A stretch of 64,000 nt of DNA from DAIPJH01 sp036770365 (GCA_036770365.1 DAIPJH010000006.1:85228-149227), one strand, 5' to 3'; numbered from the stretch's first letter, positions 34,121-43,955 are shown. The notes: a model not told the origin generated them from the sequence alone. Made by a program: numbers and translations.

Positions 34121-36064
34121 ATGACTACACGTGTTACTGAAATTAACCGCTTGTCCACTAGCGTTGCAGAAACGCAAGGCAATGACTATAGCTCTGGTGG
34201 CATATTTTCACCTGACGAGGACACAGTTCTTTTTTCTAGCTATGCCAATAACCTCGTTGCAAATGACACCAATGGTGTAGCTGACATCTTTATTAAAGAT
34301 ATTAACTCAGGTATTATCACCAGAATTTCAACAGACGTAACGGACGCACAAGCAAACAATAACTCACTTGACGCCGTTTTTTCTCCTGATGGCAGCCAAA
34401 TCGCATTCACAAGTACAGCCACCAATCTGATTGCAGGCGACACCAATGGTCAATCAGATATTTTTGTTAAAGACCTAGGCACAGGTGTCGTCACACGCTT
34501 TTCAACGAGCGCGGCAGGAGTCCAAGGGAATTTCGGGTCTTCCAACGCAATATTTTCCCCTGACGGCACAAAAATAGCATTTGAAAGTAATGCTAACAAT
34601 TTGGTCGCGGGCGACACCAATTTTTCAAAAGATATTTTTATCAAAGATCTAGGAACAGGTGCAATAACACGCGTTTCCACAGATATTGCAAGTACAGAAA
34701 GTGATGGGGATTCCTATTATGCACAATTTTCTCCAGATGGTAGCTCTATTGCTTTTGTGAGTACCGCCACAAATTTGATTGCAGGAGATACCAATGGGGT
34801 AGCAGATGTCTTTATTAAAGATCTAGGCACAGGCACGGTAACACGCGTATCTACAGACGCAACGGGCGCAGAAGGCAACCAAGACTCAAGCATTTATTCA
34901 ACGTACACAGATGCTTACCACTTAGCCTTTTCCCCCGATGGCAACAAGATCGCCTTTACCAGCTACGCTGATAATTTAGTGACGGGCGACATAAATAATG
35001 ATGCAGATGTTTTTGTTAAAGATTTAAATACAGGTACTATTACCAATATTTCTGCTAACGTTGCAGAAGAATTTTATGAATCTTATAATTCTGTCTTTTT
35101 ACCAGACGGCAACAGTATTGCTTTTTTAAAACGCATAGAATTATTAGGATTTGGAACTCCCCCTCTAGAGCAAACCTATATTTACCTTAAAAACCTTACA
35201 TCAGGCGCGCTCACCCTTATTTCTAAAAATGTCGATGGAGCTATCGCCAACAGTGAATTCAATGATATCAATTTTTCTACTGACGGCATGCATTTTATTG
35301 CCTCTAGCTATGCAACCAATTTAGTTGGAAGTGATACCAATGCCACGCAAGATATCTTTCTCTTTACGCTAGAAGACATAATACCTACCCCATCACACAT
35401 AGGACTCACACTGTACGGTAGCTCATCCAACCGTGAAATCACTGGCTCATCAGATGATGACCTACTTTTTGGTGGCACAGGATATTATGATCCAGAAGAC
35501 GATGCAGATATTCTTGATGGTGGTAAAGGCAATGATCGTATCTATGGTAATGGCGGCAATGACAAGCTCATCGGTGGCTACGGACATGACAAGCTTTATG
35601 GCGGCGAAGGTGATGACCTGATATTTGGTGGCAACAATCGTATTGTAGACCCTACAGATGATGCAGATACTATTGATGGCGGCGGTGGCGAAGATACCAT
35701 TTATGGTAATGGCGACAATGATATCATTTCTGGTGGTACTGGCAATGACCTGATATTTGGTGGATACGGCAATGACACCATCTATTTAGGTGTTGGTAAC
35801 GACACACTATACGGGAATGAAGACCTCGATCGTTTCTATATTGATAGCAACAATGGTCATGACAGCATCATGGATTTTTCAAAGGGTGATATACTCATCA
35901 TCCGCCCAGATATTAATCACGGTGACATCGTGAATATCGACGACGTCCTCGATCACACCACTTACACCAATGAAGGAGCATGGATCGACCTTGGAAATGG
36001 CAACAACGTACTACTGCACGCTGTTACCAGCCTTTCAGAACACGATATCACCATGTGGAGCTAA
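34121..36064 (+). CDS. Seven-repeat TolB/PD40-like propeller fused to RTX repeats
   Basis: This 647-residue protein has two parts. Residues 1-420 hold seven repeats of about 58 residues, each with the core FSPDGxxIAFxS, then ANLVAGDTNGxxDIFVKDLG and TGxxTRVST, a layout typical of PD40/TolB-type beta-propeller blades. Residues 430-580 are RTX nonapeptides with two copies of the DPxDDAD superunit also seen in the RTX gene at 16562. The end (HDSIMDFSKGDILIIRPDI and a tail HDITMWS) resembles the cap of that protein. No signal peptide is visible, so type I secretion is likely. AAGG lies upstream of the ATG. A carbohydrate- or surface-binding role is inferred from the architecture only. Confidence 0.85.
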   Translation: MTTRVTEINRLSTSVAETQGNDYSSGGIFSPDEDTVLFSSYANNLVANDTNGVADIFIKDINSGIITRISTDVTDAQANNNSLDAVFSPDGSQIAFTSTATNLIAGDTNGQSDIFVKDLGTGVVTRFSTSAAGVQGNFGSSNAIFSPDGTKIAFESNANNLVAGDTNFSKDIFIKDLGTGAITRVSTDIASTESDGDSYYAQFSPDGSSIAFVSTATNLIAGDTNGVADVFIKDLGTGTVTRVSTDATGAEGNQDSSIYSTYTDAYHLAFSPDGNKIAFTSYADNLVTGDINNDADVFVKDLNTGTITNISANVAEEFYESYNSVFLPDGNSIAFLKRIELLGFGTPPLEQTYIYLKNLTSGALTLISKNVDGAIANSEFNDINFSTDGMHFIASSYATNLVGSDTNATQDIFLFTLEDIIPTPSHIGLTLYGSSSNREITGSSDDDLLFGGTGYYDPEDDADILDGGKGNDRIYGNGGNDKLIGGYGHDKLYGGEGDDLIFGGNNRIVDPTDDADTIDGGGGEDTIYGNGDNDIISGGTGNDLIFGGYGNDTIYLGVGNDTLYGNEDLDRFYIDSNNGHDSIMDFSKGDILIIRPDINHGDIVNIDDVLDHTTYTNEGAWIDLGNGNNVLLHAVTSLSEHDITMWS

Positions 36065-36067
36065 CAA

Positions 36068-36334
36068 TTACGCTGCTTCGTCCATCTGCGGTAACATCCC
36101 CAGCGCACGCAGGTAGACATCCAGCAAATGCTCTTCTTCATCACGATCAGATGCATTCATTTTACGAAGTTTCAAGACCTTACGAATGATCTTGACATCA
36201 TAGCCGTTACCTTTTGCTTCCGCACAAACATCACGAATATCCGCTGCGATGTTTGCTTTATCTTCTTCCAAGCGTTCAATACGCTCAACATAGCTGCGAA
36301 GCTGCTCTGCCGTCACATTGCCAATTACTGTCAT
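36068..36334 (-). CDS. gapR: GapR/DUF2312 chromosome-structuring protein
   Basis: This 88-residue helical protein matches the DUF2312 family, whose Caulobacter member GapR binds overtwisted DNA and supports replication. Diagnostic parts are AEQLRSYVERIERLEEDKA, then DIRDVCAEAKGNGYDVKIIR and KVLKLRKM. The acidic C-terminus has a LLDVYLRALGML helix. Length is typical. It converges on the propeller-RTX gene with its stop 3 bases away. The family is characteristic of alphaproteobacteria and supports the lineage call. Confidence 0.92.
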   Translation of the reverse strand: MTVIGNVTAEQLRSYVERIERLEEDKANIAADIRDVCAEAKGNGYDVKIIRKVLKLRKMNASDRDEEEHLLDVYLRALGMLPQMDEAA

Positions 36335-36546
36335 GATGTTTCCCTTTTCATGTTTTATACTTATTTGAGAAAGGAAATCCCTAAAGAAAGCAAGGCGATG
36401 TGTAGTAAAACCTACATGAGCCGAAGCCTGACAATGAGGAAAACTTAAATCAAATAAGTATATTTTGCAAATTTTGATGAACTATGCTTATCCTCCCCAC
36501 AGAGTTTTGGCAATCAACAAAGTAACCAATAGCGCGAAAAACAGGC

Positions 36547-37224
36547 ATGAAAATTCCAAAACATCCTACACAATGGTACACTAAAATCACGTTTGGCATC
36601 GTAGGACTGTTCGGCTTCCTTTTCATCTATGACTGCCTCTTTCCACCCATCTCCACTTTAATGCTAGCGCGCTACGTCACCTTCTCACATACGGAACGTG
36701 AATTTATACCACTTAGCCATATTTCTCGAAGTATAATCCGCGCCGTGATTGCTGCGGAAGATGGACAATTTTGTAATCATAATGGGGTGGACACCAAAGC
36801 GTTAGAGCGCGAACTACGCAAAGTCACAGGCGACGCTAAAGGAACAGCAAAAGGCGCATCCACCATCACTATGCAGACCGTCAAAAACCTTTTTTTATGG
36901 AATGGGCGTTCCTTCATCCGTAAAGGATTAGAGATTCCCCTCGCTTTCATCATCGATATGCTCTGGAGCAAGCACCATATTTTAGAAAGTTACCTCAATA
37001 TCGCCGAATTTGGTGAAGGAATTTTTGGTGTGGAAGCCGCCGCCCAGCATTATTTTCACACCTCAGCACGCAATTTGAATGCGGGACAAGCAGCTCTTCT
37101 CGCTGCTACGCTCCCTAATCCACTGGAACGCAACCCCGCCAAACCCTCGCACTATGTCCGTGCTTATGCCAATAATATTCAGGCGCGCATGGGACATGAA
37201 CTGCCGCTGGAATGTTTGAAATAA
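36547..37224 (+). CDS. mtgA: Monofunctional peptidoglycan glycosyltransferase
   Basis: This 225-residue GT51 enzyme polymerises lipid II into glycan strands. One N-terminal membrane helix (about 13-32) precedes the catalytic domain with VIAAEDGQFCNHNGVD (catalytic Glu in the AAEDG motif), then GASTITMQTVKNLFLW, the KHHILESYLNIAEFGEGIFG segment and the closing ALLAATLPNPLERNP. It has no transpeptidase domain. A shared terminator separates it from the convergent capsid gene. Confidence 0.94.
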   Translation: MKIPKHPTQWYTKITFGIVGLFGFLFIYDCLFPPISTLMLARYVTFSHTEREFIPLSHISRSIIRAVIAAEDGQFCNHNGVDTKALERELRKVTGDAKGTAKGASTITMQTVKNLFLWNGRSFIRKGLEIPLAFIIDMLWSKHHILESYLNIAEFGEGIFGVEAAAQHYFHTSARNLNAGQAALLAATLPNPLERNPAKPSHYVRAYANNIQARMGHELPLECLK

Positions 37225-37257
37225 AAAAAGGCGACTCGTATAAGCCGCCTTTTTCTT
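37222..37257. terminator. Bidirectional terminator between mtgA and the capsid gene
   Basis: AAAAAAAGGCG and CGCCTTTTT pair around a 12-base loop; A and T runs on either side allow it to work in both directions. Confidence 0.85.
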
Positions 37258-37269
37258 ATAACGCTGCGC

Positions 37270-38466
37270 TTACGCCGCCAATTTCAGAAGTTTTAATGCT
37301 TCATAATTGACCACTTCACCGCCGACACGACGAGTAGTATAGAATTTTACAAATGGTTTATCTGTAAACGGATCACGCAAAATACGTAATCCAATGCGGT
37401 CAACGATCAAATATGCCTGAGAAAAATCGCCCACTGCAACCGAAAGTGAATTCGCCGCTGCGACAGGCATATCCGACGCTTGATGCACAGGAATCCCCAT
37501 CAACGTATCTGGTGCGCCTGCGGCTAAACCCGGTTGCCACAAATACTGATTGGTGGTAGATTCTTTAAGCAAACGCACCGCTTGCACCACGCTGCGATTC
37601 ATCAAGAAACTTGCGCCGCGTGCGTACGATTCTTTTAAACTATAGTAGAGTGCGATAAGGCTGTCTGCCGTGACAACGGCTGATGTGCCAGAATTAATCT
37701 GTTCAACTTGTCCCCAACTTGTCCCCGCCGCATAGGACAAAATCCCTTTAGGCTGACCAGAACCCGAACCTGAGATAAACGCGGTCGCCTCCATACGCGC
37801 AAATTTATTAGCGACCTTCTCTGCCACCCACGCTTCGACATCAATTGCCGCATCATCAAGCAATTTCTGCGTAGCTTTTGGCTGTGCATACATCTCAAAG
37901 GTTGCCACAGAATGCTTACCAATTTGTGGGGTGGTGGTATCGCTGACCGCACCTGTTTCCGTCGTCCAGTTCGCCGCAGAATCGCCGGTATCTTCAATGA
38001 CATCCAATGTATCCGTAGAAATGGTCTCAACACGAGCAAGACCACGAAGTGGTGATGACTCACGGATAATCTTCGCAACACCCACACTCATCTCATTCGT
38101 CACAAGATAACCGCCATCCGCATCTACCCCACGCGAAAGTGATTTCACCTGCAACGCTTCCAGCCCACCGTCCATGCCTTTGCGAAGATAGTTCACGAAG
38201 GCTTTCTTATATTCACTGGTCTCTGGCGTTGTATACGCATGGGTTTTTAAACCAACATCAGGACGTAGACTCGCTGTTTCCAAACGAGATATTTGCTCCT
38301 TAACGTTATCAATGGTTTCGTTCATGCGTGCCATGTTCACGTCATGAAGCGGATCCGAAAAACCACGAGTTTTTTTCTCGCGTTCCTTCAGTTCATTCTG
38401 CGAACGCATATTTTCCCATGCATTACTGATCTCATTAAGCTTTGATACAACTTGATATTCACTCAT
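37270..38466 (-). CDS. HK97-family major capsid protein
   Basis: This 398-residue protein forms phage or GTA heads. An N-terminal coiled-coil (MSEYQVVSKLNEISNAWE on through about residue 80) acts like the scaffold delta domain. The capsid fold then shows SRGVDADGGYLVTNEMSVGV near 110-130, followed by SPLRGLARV and a ATFEMYAQPKATQKLLDDA segment. EATAFISGSGSGQPKGIL near 225-240, MNRSVVQAVRLLKE and a RRVGGEVVNYEALKLLKLAA end complete the family pattern. I used ATG 38466, preceded by GAGG, over a start 18 codons upstream. It belongs with the protease and portal genes, with one opposite-strand gene between. Confidence 0.92.
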   Translation of the reverse strand: MSEYQVVSKLNEISNAWENMRSQNELKEREKKTRGFSDPLHDVNMARMNETIDNVKEQISRLETASLRPDVGLKTHAYTTPETSEYKKAFVNYLRKGMDGGLEALQVKSLSRGVDADGGYLVTNEMSVGVAKIIRESSPLRGLARVETISTDTLDVIEDTGDSAANWTTETGAVSDTTTPQIGKHSVATFEMYAQPKATQKLLDDAAIDVEAWVAEKVANKFARMEATAFISGSGSGQPKGILSYAAGTSWGQVEQINSGTSAVVTADSLIALYYSLKESYARGASFLMNRSVVQAVRLLKESTTNQYLWQPGLAAGAPDTLMGIPVHQASDMPVAAANSLSVAVGDFSQAYLIVDRIGLRILRDPFTDKPFVKFYTTRRVGGEVVNYEALKLLKLAA

Positions 38467-38606
38467 AATAAACCTCATAAAAACGTGGATAAAAGTATTA
38501 TTCTTAATAAAAATGTACAACCTTCACAAAAACTTCATTTTTCTATTGTGTTAATGATTGGTAATAGTTATCTTAGTAGTGAAGCGATGAGACGTTCGGA
38601 GAACCC

Positions 38607-39074
38607 ATGAAAATTACGACCAGTTTATTGACCCACCGCGTTAGCATGTCCGATTCTTACAACCCATCATTTCAGTCAGAGTCTCCTGCCGATGTCATGG
38701 CACGCAAGGCCTGTGAAAAAGCCGCGATGAAACAAAATGCCCTTGCTTTTTCCATCAGCCAAGATGATGTGGTCATCACCGCTGTTTCCGCTGCCCTCTC
38801 TCGCGCACTCACCGACCCCAAATTCAATGCCCTGCCGGAAAAACAAAAAACAGAAGCCGCTTCACGTTTGGCAGAGCAATACATGCATGGACAACGTTTG
38901 GTACAAGCTCTCACTAGTGCAATGAACAACCCTTCAACACTAGCAACCCAGCTAAAGTTCAATTCTCGTGAAGATGATACAATTGCCAATGTCTTTGAAA
39001 CCATCATTGATTCTACTCGTCCAAAGCTAACTCCCGAATCGTCGCAAATGGCATTCATTGGGATAATGCAGTAG
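38607..39074 (+). CDS. Hypothetical protein inside the phage head gene block
   Basis: This 155-residue protein is unknown to me. ATG 38607 follows GGAG at 5 bases, and another Met lies 13 codons in. The sequence is polar and helical (SPADVMARKACEKAAMKQNA, then DVVITAVSAALSRAL and KQKTEAASRLAEQYMHG). There is no signal peptide. It runs opposite to the capsid, protease and portal genes, divergent from capsid and overlapping the protease 3' end by 20 bases. In well-known HK97-type blocks protease and capsid are adjacent and co-oriented, so this gene looks like an insertion, or a regulator of the block. Confidence 0.7.
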   Translation: MKITTSLLTHRVSMSDSYNPSFQSESPADVMARKACEKAAMKQNALAFSISQDDVVITAVSAALSRALTDPKFNALPEKQKTEAASRLAEQYMHGQRLVQALTSAMNNPSTLATQLKFNSREDDTIANVFETIIDSTRPKLTPESSQMAFIGIMQ

Positions 39075-39648
39075 CCTCCTGAATCAAACGCAGCAAACGA
39101 TCTGCCGCTTGTATAAATTCTGGTGAGGTCTCATCATATGCATTGGAATGTGCCGTTTTTACCACCGTTACCTTAGCCTCTGGATTAGATGGAAACGTCA
39201 CCAATGAAATTTCCCACAATTTAAGGGATTTGATTTCACGCACGCGAGTATCTGGATTCATGACATAGCGCACCGGCGAATAACCGATCGATAACCCTGT
39301 GATCGCACCACTTTTCAATAATGCATACGCATCCCGCGCCCGCGTCACGTCTAATAGCAACCGACCTCGCATAAAAAGCCCATGCGTATCTTCGTAAAGC
39401 TGCTCAATCACACCAATTGGCTCCGCCGTATCATGTTGCCATAACAATTTGATATCTTCAGGACGTGTAAATGCGAGTGTTTCGGCAAATGCACCACGCA
39501 TCACCACATCACGTTGCGCATCGACCACATCAAAGACGCTACCATACCCCACAAATACTCCCACCTCATCAACAGATTTAATGGATAGCTCACAGGACAT
39601 TGTCGCATGTTCACACATCGACTGACTAATTTTTCGTTCGTAAAACAT
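39055..39648 (-). CDS. HK97-family prohead protease (peptidase S78)
   Basis: This 197-residue protease matures the prohead by trimming the capsid delta domain. The catalytic His is in LLWQHDTAEPIG and the Ser in GLSIGYSPV, and the strand SLKLWEISLVTFPSNPEA is a hallmark of the family. GGAGAG precedes ATG 39648. The portal gene lies 69 bases upstream and the capsid gene downstream on the same strand. Confidence 0.9.
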   Translation of the reverse strand: MFYERKISQSMCEHATMSCELSIKSVDEVGVFVGYGSVFDVVDAQRDVVMRGAFAETLAFTRPEDIKLLWQHDTAEPIGVIEQLYEDTHGLFMRGRLLLDVTRARDAYALLKSGAITGLSIGYSPVRYVMNPDTRVREIKSLKLWEISLVTFPSNPEAKVTVVKTAHSNAYDETSPEFIQAADRLLRLIQEATALSQ

Positions 39649-39717
39649 ATAACTCTCCAGTTACAAGTTGTAAGTTATGCGTTATGATTATGCTTACTGA
39701 GAACTCAGGACTCATAA

Positions 39718-40950
39718 CTAATTAACACCAAACACCAGCTTTCTCTTCTCATCCGCCGACAGGAAATCTGCATCCTTGACACGACTCCACAGACTTTCAC
39801 GACGCGGACTAAGTGCGCTGATAGACTCTGTATCCGCACTTAAGGTCAGACGGTGGTCAAACATGGGACATAACCACCCATTGAGCGACGACAACGTATT
39901 GTCTAACATTGGCAAAATGGTCTGCTCCCATAACGCAAGCCGTGCTTCTGCCAAATTCGCATAAGTATTATCCCCTGTAATCCCCAAGAGTTGCGGCGGC
40001 ACTCCAAATGCCAGCGCGATCTCACGCGCCGCAGCATTACGCGCTTCTAAAAAATCCATATCTTTCGGACTAAGGCTCATTTCACGCCAATCCAATCCAC
40101 CTTCTAAGAGCAGTGGACGCCCCGCATTATGCGAGCCTGAGAATTGTTCATCGACTTGCGTTTTGATACGATAATATTGATCTTCCGTGAGTTGACCACT
40201 ACCGCCATCCCCCGCACGCACCACCAACGCACCACTTGGACGCGCACCATTTTGCAAGAGTGCCTGATTCCATGCGGATGATTGATTATGCTGATCAATA
40301 CTATAGGCAGCAGCCTCCACGGGCGATAACCCATACCAATCATCGTTCGGATGAAACTCTTTGATATGCAATACTCGTGATACACCAGTAATGCTATCAA
40401 CAGGAAAATCCGTGGCATTTTCTCCCACTTGATAACGATACGCTGCGGGAACACCACCTCGTCCTGCTAAAATCGTCACACGGTCGGGGCGCAACAAATG
40501 CAATTCACGTGGAGCTTCCCCCATAGGCGATACTGCCTGAATATAAACATTTCCCGCGATCAAACGATAATGCGTCAATTTTTCAAAAAAACCTTTACCA
40601 GATTCTAGTGGTGACGGCTTAGCGATCAACGCAGCAAGAGGATGGCTGGCATCCACCACCCGCCCATCACCATCGCGCACCAACACAGTAACACTTGCCA
40701 ACCCCTTTGCGATCATCATCATCGCCGCATGGGCAACCACGTTACGCGTATAGGCTTCCTCAGCGAAACGGCGATAGGTACGCCCAGACCACACAGGCTG
40801 CATTGGCGGTTGAAGATAGGATTGCACCGAACCATACCAGCTTGGCACAGCCATCTTAACATCAGGCGGCGTCGCCACTGCCTGCTTATTGAATAATATC
40901 TGTGATAATCTTTCAGAGAACCGCGTCCTCTGTTGTAATGTTGCCGCCAT
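39718..40950 (-). CDS. HK97-family phage portal protein
   Basis: This 410-residue protein should form the dodecameric DNA gate of the head. It shows VVAHAAMMMIAKGLASVTVLV near 74-94, the DHPLAALIAKP-type loop, LHLLRPDRVTILAG, then VLHIKEFHPNDDWYGLSPVE near 190-210. The late DFLEARNAAAREIALAFGVP and PQLLGITGDNTYANLAEA segments are highly characteristic of HK97/GTA portals. ATG 40950 follows AAGGGG. It begins the portal-protease-capsid block; the terminase lies more than 35 kb away on the other strand. Confidence 0.92.
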   Translation of the reverse strand: MAATLQQRTRFSERLSQILFNKQAVATPPDVKMAVPSWYGSVQSYLQPPMQPVWSGRTYRRFAEEAYTRNVVAHAAMMMIAKGLASVTVLVRDGDGRVVDASHPLAALIAKPSPLESGKGFFEKLTHYRLIAGNVYIQAVSPMGEAPRELHLLRPDRVTILAGRGGVPAAYRYQVGENATDFPVDSITGVSRVLHIKEFHPNDDWYGLSPVEAAAYSIDQHNQSSAWNQALLQNGARPSGALVVRAGDGGSGQLTEDQYYRIKTQVDEQFSGSHNAGRPLLLEGGLDWREMSLSPKDMDFLEARNAAAREIALAFGVPPQLLGITGDNTYANLAEARLALWEQTILPMLDNTLSSLNGWLCPMFDHRLTLSADTESISALSPRRESLWSRVKDADFLSADEKRKLVFGVN

Positions 40951-41016
40951 AGCCACCCCTTCTCGTTACTGCTTTAGTAACACTTATGGGGTGAAGTTAC
41001 GGCTATGCGGAAGGGA

Positions 41017-42693
41017 CTATTTTAAAGGCCCATATTTCCCCAGTGCGTTAGCAAGCGGCGCAAGCTGTTTTTCATAAAGCCGCCATTTTTCTACCGAGGT
41101 ATTATAGAGCGGTTTTTTAACCTGACCCGCACTTGCAGTCATCACACTACGTTCAGTTTTATGAAATTCTAAGACCGCATCATTCCAAGGAAGCTCACAA
41201 AAATCTAATAACTTCCGAGCCTCTTCTTCAAAATTACCGACAAAGGTTTCATAATGCACATCGTGAATCCAATCCGGATAGATCTCATGCCAAAAATCCA
41301 TTAAGGCACGGTATTCTTGATAGTAATGCCCAATATTTTCTAGATCATAGGCATAATCATGCCGCCCGCCAAAACTATAACTGTAGATCGACAAACCGTT
41401 ATCCATAGGATTACGCGTACAATGAATGATCTTTGCATTAGGGAAGATGCGCTTAATAACCCCGAGATACAAGAAATTCTGGGGCATTTTATCAACCACA
41501 ATTGGCAAACCAGCAGAACGTTTTTTAGCTTCTGTGGCATAAGATTGCGCCATTTTATTCAACATGGGCTTACCCATTTCATCCAGCGATGTAATATAGA
41601 GTGGATAAGGAACAGGAAAGGATGGCGCAATATCTTGTGCTATCATTTTATGCATGTAAGGTAACTCTCCTGCACCAAACACTCCTTCCACAGTAGATAG
41701 CACCTGCTCAGTCAACGACGTACCAGAACGCGGCATCCCAACAATGAAAATGGGTTTAAAATCAGGGATTTCATCTGCCACCACGTAACCTTGCTCATGC
41801 GCCGCTTTAAAATGCTGTTTGGTCTGCCGAAACAACATGTCAAAGCTTTCACGATCATAAGTAAAAGTACTTTGGCGCAAGCGATTACCAATATCCAAAC
41901 ATTCAAATGCCTTGTCATAAAGTTTATGTTTTTGATACAGATGAAACATAGCAAATGCCAAATTGATCATATTCAAAAACTGTGTATCCTTACCATGGAG
42001 CAACTTTTCCGCATGCACAACCAAAGGATCATCCAATTCCAATTTATCTGTATAAATTAAAGTCTTAATAAAGTCCGTTTGATCTGGGTGCAACGCGATC
42101 TGATGGCGACATATCTCCGCTGCTTCTTCCAATTTTCCCGCAACATAATAGGCATTCGATAACATCACCCCAAGGTCACTATCTTGAGGATAAAATTTCA
42201 TCCCCATACCATAGATTTTAATCGCCGATTCATAATCACCTTTTTCTGAGAAGGCGTGTGCCAAATGCAAAAAATTCTCAGCAGATTGATGAATCTTCAA
42301 TGCTTGGTTAAATGCATGCACAGCTTCATCCATCGCAAGTAATGACTGTAAAACGACCCCGTATTGACGCCACAACACCTCATCATTCGCCCGAATTGCC
42401 ACCGCACGCTTAAAATAATTGGCAGCCTCCCAAAAATCACCTCGTGAAACCGTGACCATCGCCAAAAAATGGAGTGCATCCACATCATTAGGATTGGCTT
42501 TAAGAGCGGCCTTCATAGAGTCAACACGCTCCAAGCCACTACTAATATCAGACATGGCCTTTTGCATGCGCAATTTGATCTCATGGGCTTTATCCATATT
42601 CCCAAGCTGCTCATAAAAATTGATCTCGTTCTTAAAACAATTCACATGTTCTTCGAGCGTCAGTCTTCTGTTATGTACGGATGTCGCAACCAT
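41017..42693 (-). CDS. TPR-sulfotransferase
   Basis: This 558-residue protein has N-terminal tetratricopeptide repeats (about residues 40-240, for example ALHFLAMVTVSRGDFWEAAN) and a C-terminal sulfotransferase domain. The PAPS-binding 5' loop is FIVGMPRSGTSLTEQVLST near 330. A 3'-phosphate segment reads IHCTRNPMDNGLSIYSYSF and a later WIHDVHYETFVGN is also family-like. TPR-sulfotransferases act on proteins, sugars or lipids in many bacteria; the acceptor here is unknown. PAPS donor synthesis genes lie about 7 kb away (cysD and cysNC). AGGT precedes the ATG. Confidence 0.88.
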   Translation of the reverse strand: MVATSVHNRRLTLEEHVNCFKNEINFYEQLGNMDKAHEIKLRMQKAMSDISSGLERVDSMKAALKANPNDVDALHFLAMVTVSRGDFWEAANYFKRAVAIRANDEVLWRQYGVVLQSLLAMDEAVHAFNQALKIHQSAENFLHLAHAFSEKGDYESAIKIYGMGMKFYPQDSDLGVMLSNAYYVAGKLEEAAEICRHQIALHPDQTDFIKTLIYTDKLELDDPLVVHAEKLLHGKDTQFLNMINLAFAMFHLYQKHKLYDKAFECLDIGNRLRQSTFTYDRESFDMLFRQTKQHFKAAHEQGYVVADEIPDFKPIFIVGMPRSGTSLTEQVLSTVEGVFGAGELPYMHKMIAQDIAPSFPVPYPLYITSLDEMGKPMLNKMAQSYATEAKKRSAGLPIVVDKMPQNFLYLGVIKRIFPNAKIIHCTRNPMDNGLSIYSYSFGGRHDYAYDLENIGHYYQEYRALMDFWHEIYPDWIHDVHYETFVGNFEEEARKLLDFCELPWNDAVLEFHKTERSVMTASAGQVKKPLYNTSVEKWRLYEKQLAPLANALGKYGPLK

Positions 42694-42773
42694 AATATTT
42701 ACCTAATCATGCATGTTGATATGTCTAACTAGACATGAGACAAAACACTTTGCAAGAAAAATGCCGCAAGACA

Positions 42774-43955
42774 TCACGAGAAGGCATAGGCAAGATCTTC
42801 CAACAGATCTTCTGCCTGTTCAATACCAACAGACAAACGTATCAACCCATCATCAATGCCGATTTTATGTCGTATTTCCGCGGGGATCGAAGCATGTGTC
42901 ATCAATGCTGGAGACTCTATCAAACTTTCAATACCACCCAAACTTTCTGCAAGCGTAAACACATGAGTACGGGTCAGCGCACGCTGCGCCGCTTCCAACC
43001 CTCCTTTTAGCACCACCGAGATCATCCCGCCAAAACCATACATTTGTTTAAGTGCGAGCGCATGCTGTGGATGCGATGGCAAACCGGGATAAAACACGCG
43101 TGCCACCGCGGAGTGCTGCTCCAACCACTGCGCAAGAATAAGTGCATTGCTCGTATGACGTTCCATACGCAGCCCCAAAGTTTTAACACCACGATGCGCC
43201 AAAAAACTATCGAACGGACTTGCGATCGCCCCCACCGCATTTTGCAAAAACCCTATTTTGTCACGTAAAGCAGGGTTATCCCCTACTACTGCCATGCCGC
43301 CAATAATGTCTGAATGTCCGTTGATATATTTGGTAGCAGAATGCACGACAACATCAAACCCATGAGATAACGGTCTTTGAATATAGGGTGTTGCAAACGT
43401 ATTATCCGCCACACTTATCACCCCATACTCTTTGGCAATCGTCGCCACCGCCTCTAAATCCACTAATTTTAACAAAGGATTGGTGGGGGTTTCCACCCAA
43501 AGCATCTTGGTGTTAGGACGCATAGCCGCACGAAGCAACTCAGGATCAGTCAAATCCACATAAGATACCTCCAAATGAGCAGAATATTTACGCACTCGCT
43601 CAAACAAACGGTACGTCCCACCGTAAAGATCATCCATCGCGATCACATGCGACCCCGCCTCTAACAATTCCAGCACCGTACTCACTGCCGCCAATCCCGA
43701 AGCAAACGCAAATCCTGCGCTGCCACCTTCGAGGTTGGCTACCGCACGCTCATAGGCAAAGCGCGTCGGGTTATGACTGCGACCATAATCAAATCCTTTA
43801 TGAACCCCTGCAGAAGATTGCGCATAGGTTGACGTAGCATAAATAGGAGTAATCACTGCACCAGTTGCTTCGTCAAATTCTTGTTCAGCATGAATCGCAC
43901 GTGTATCAAATCCCCAAGCATCATTATGTTTTCGTAGCACTGTCATGTTAAGCAT
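42774..43955 (-). CDS. Cystathionine gamma-lyase/gamma-synthase-family PLP enzyme
   Basis: This 393-residue trans-sulfuration enzyme has the PLP lysine K209 in SATKYINGHSDIIGG. Cofactor and substrate motifs are DYGRSHNPTRFAYE (near 56-69), the YGGTYRLFERV segment and ETPTNPLLKLVDLE near 155-168. The C-terminal SLGGIESLIESPALMTH is typical of lyases and synthases alike. It overlaps the 3' end of the cystathionine beta-synthase gene by 8 bases, so the pair most likely runs reverse transsulfuration, homocysteine to cysteine, with this protein as gamma-lyase. The start could be 43955 or 43946. Confidence 0.9.
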   Translation of the reverse strand: MLNMTVLRKHNDAWGFDTRAIHAEQEFDEATGAVITPIYATSTYAQSSAGVHKGFDYGRSHNPTRFAYERAVANLEGGSAGFAFASGLAAVSTVLELLEAGSHVIAMDDLYGGTYRLFERVRKYSAHLEVSYVDLTDPELLRAAMRPNTKMLWVETPTNPLLKLVDLEAVATIAKEYGVISVADNTFATPYIQRPLSHGFDVVVHSATKYINGHSDIIGGMAVVGDNPALRDKIGFLQNAVGAIASPFDSFLAHRGVKTLGLRMERHTSNALILAQWLEQHSAVARVFYPGLPSHPQHALALKQMYGFGGMISVVLKGGLEAAQRALTRTHVFTLAESLGGIESLIESPALMTHASIPAEIRHKIGIDDGLIRLSVGIEQAEDLLEDLAYAFS

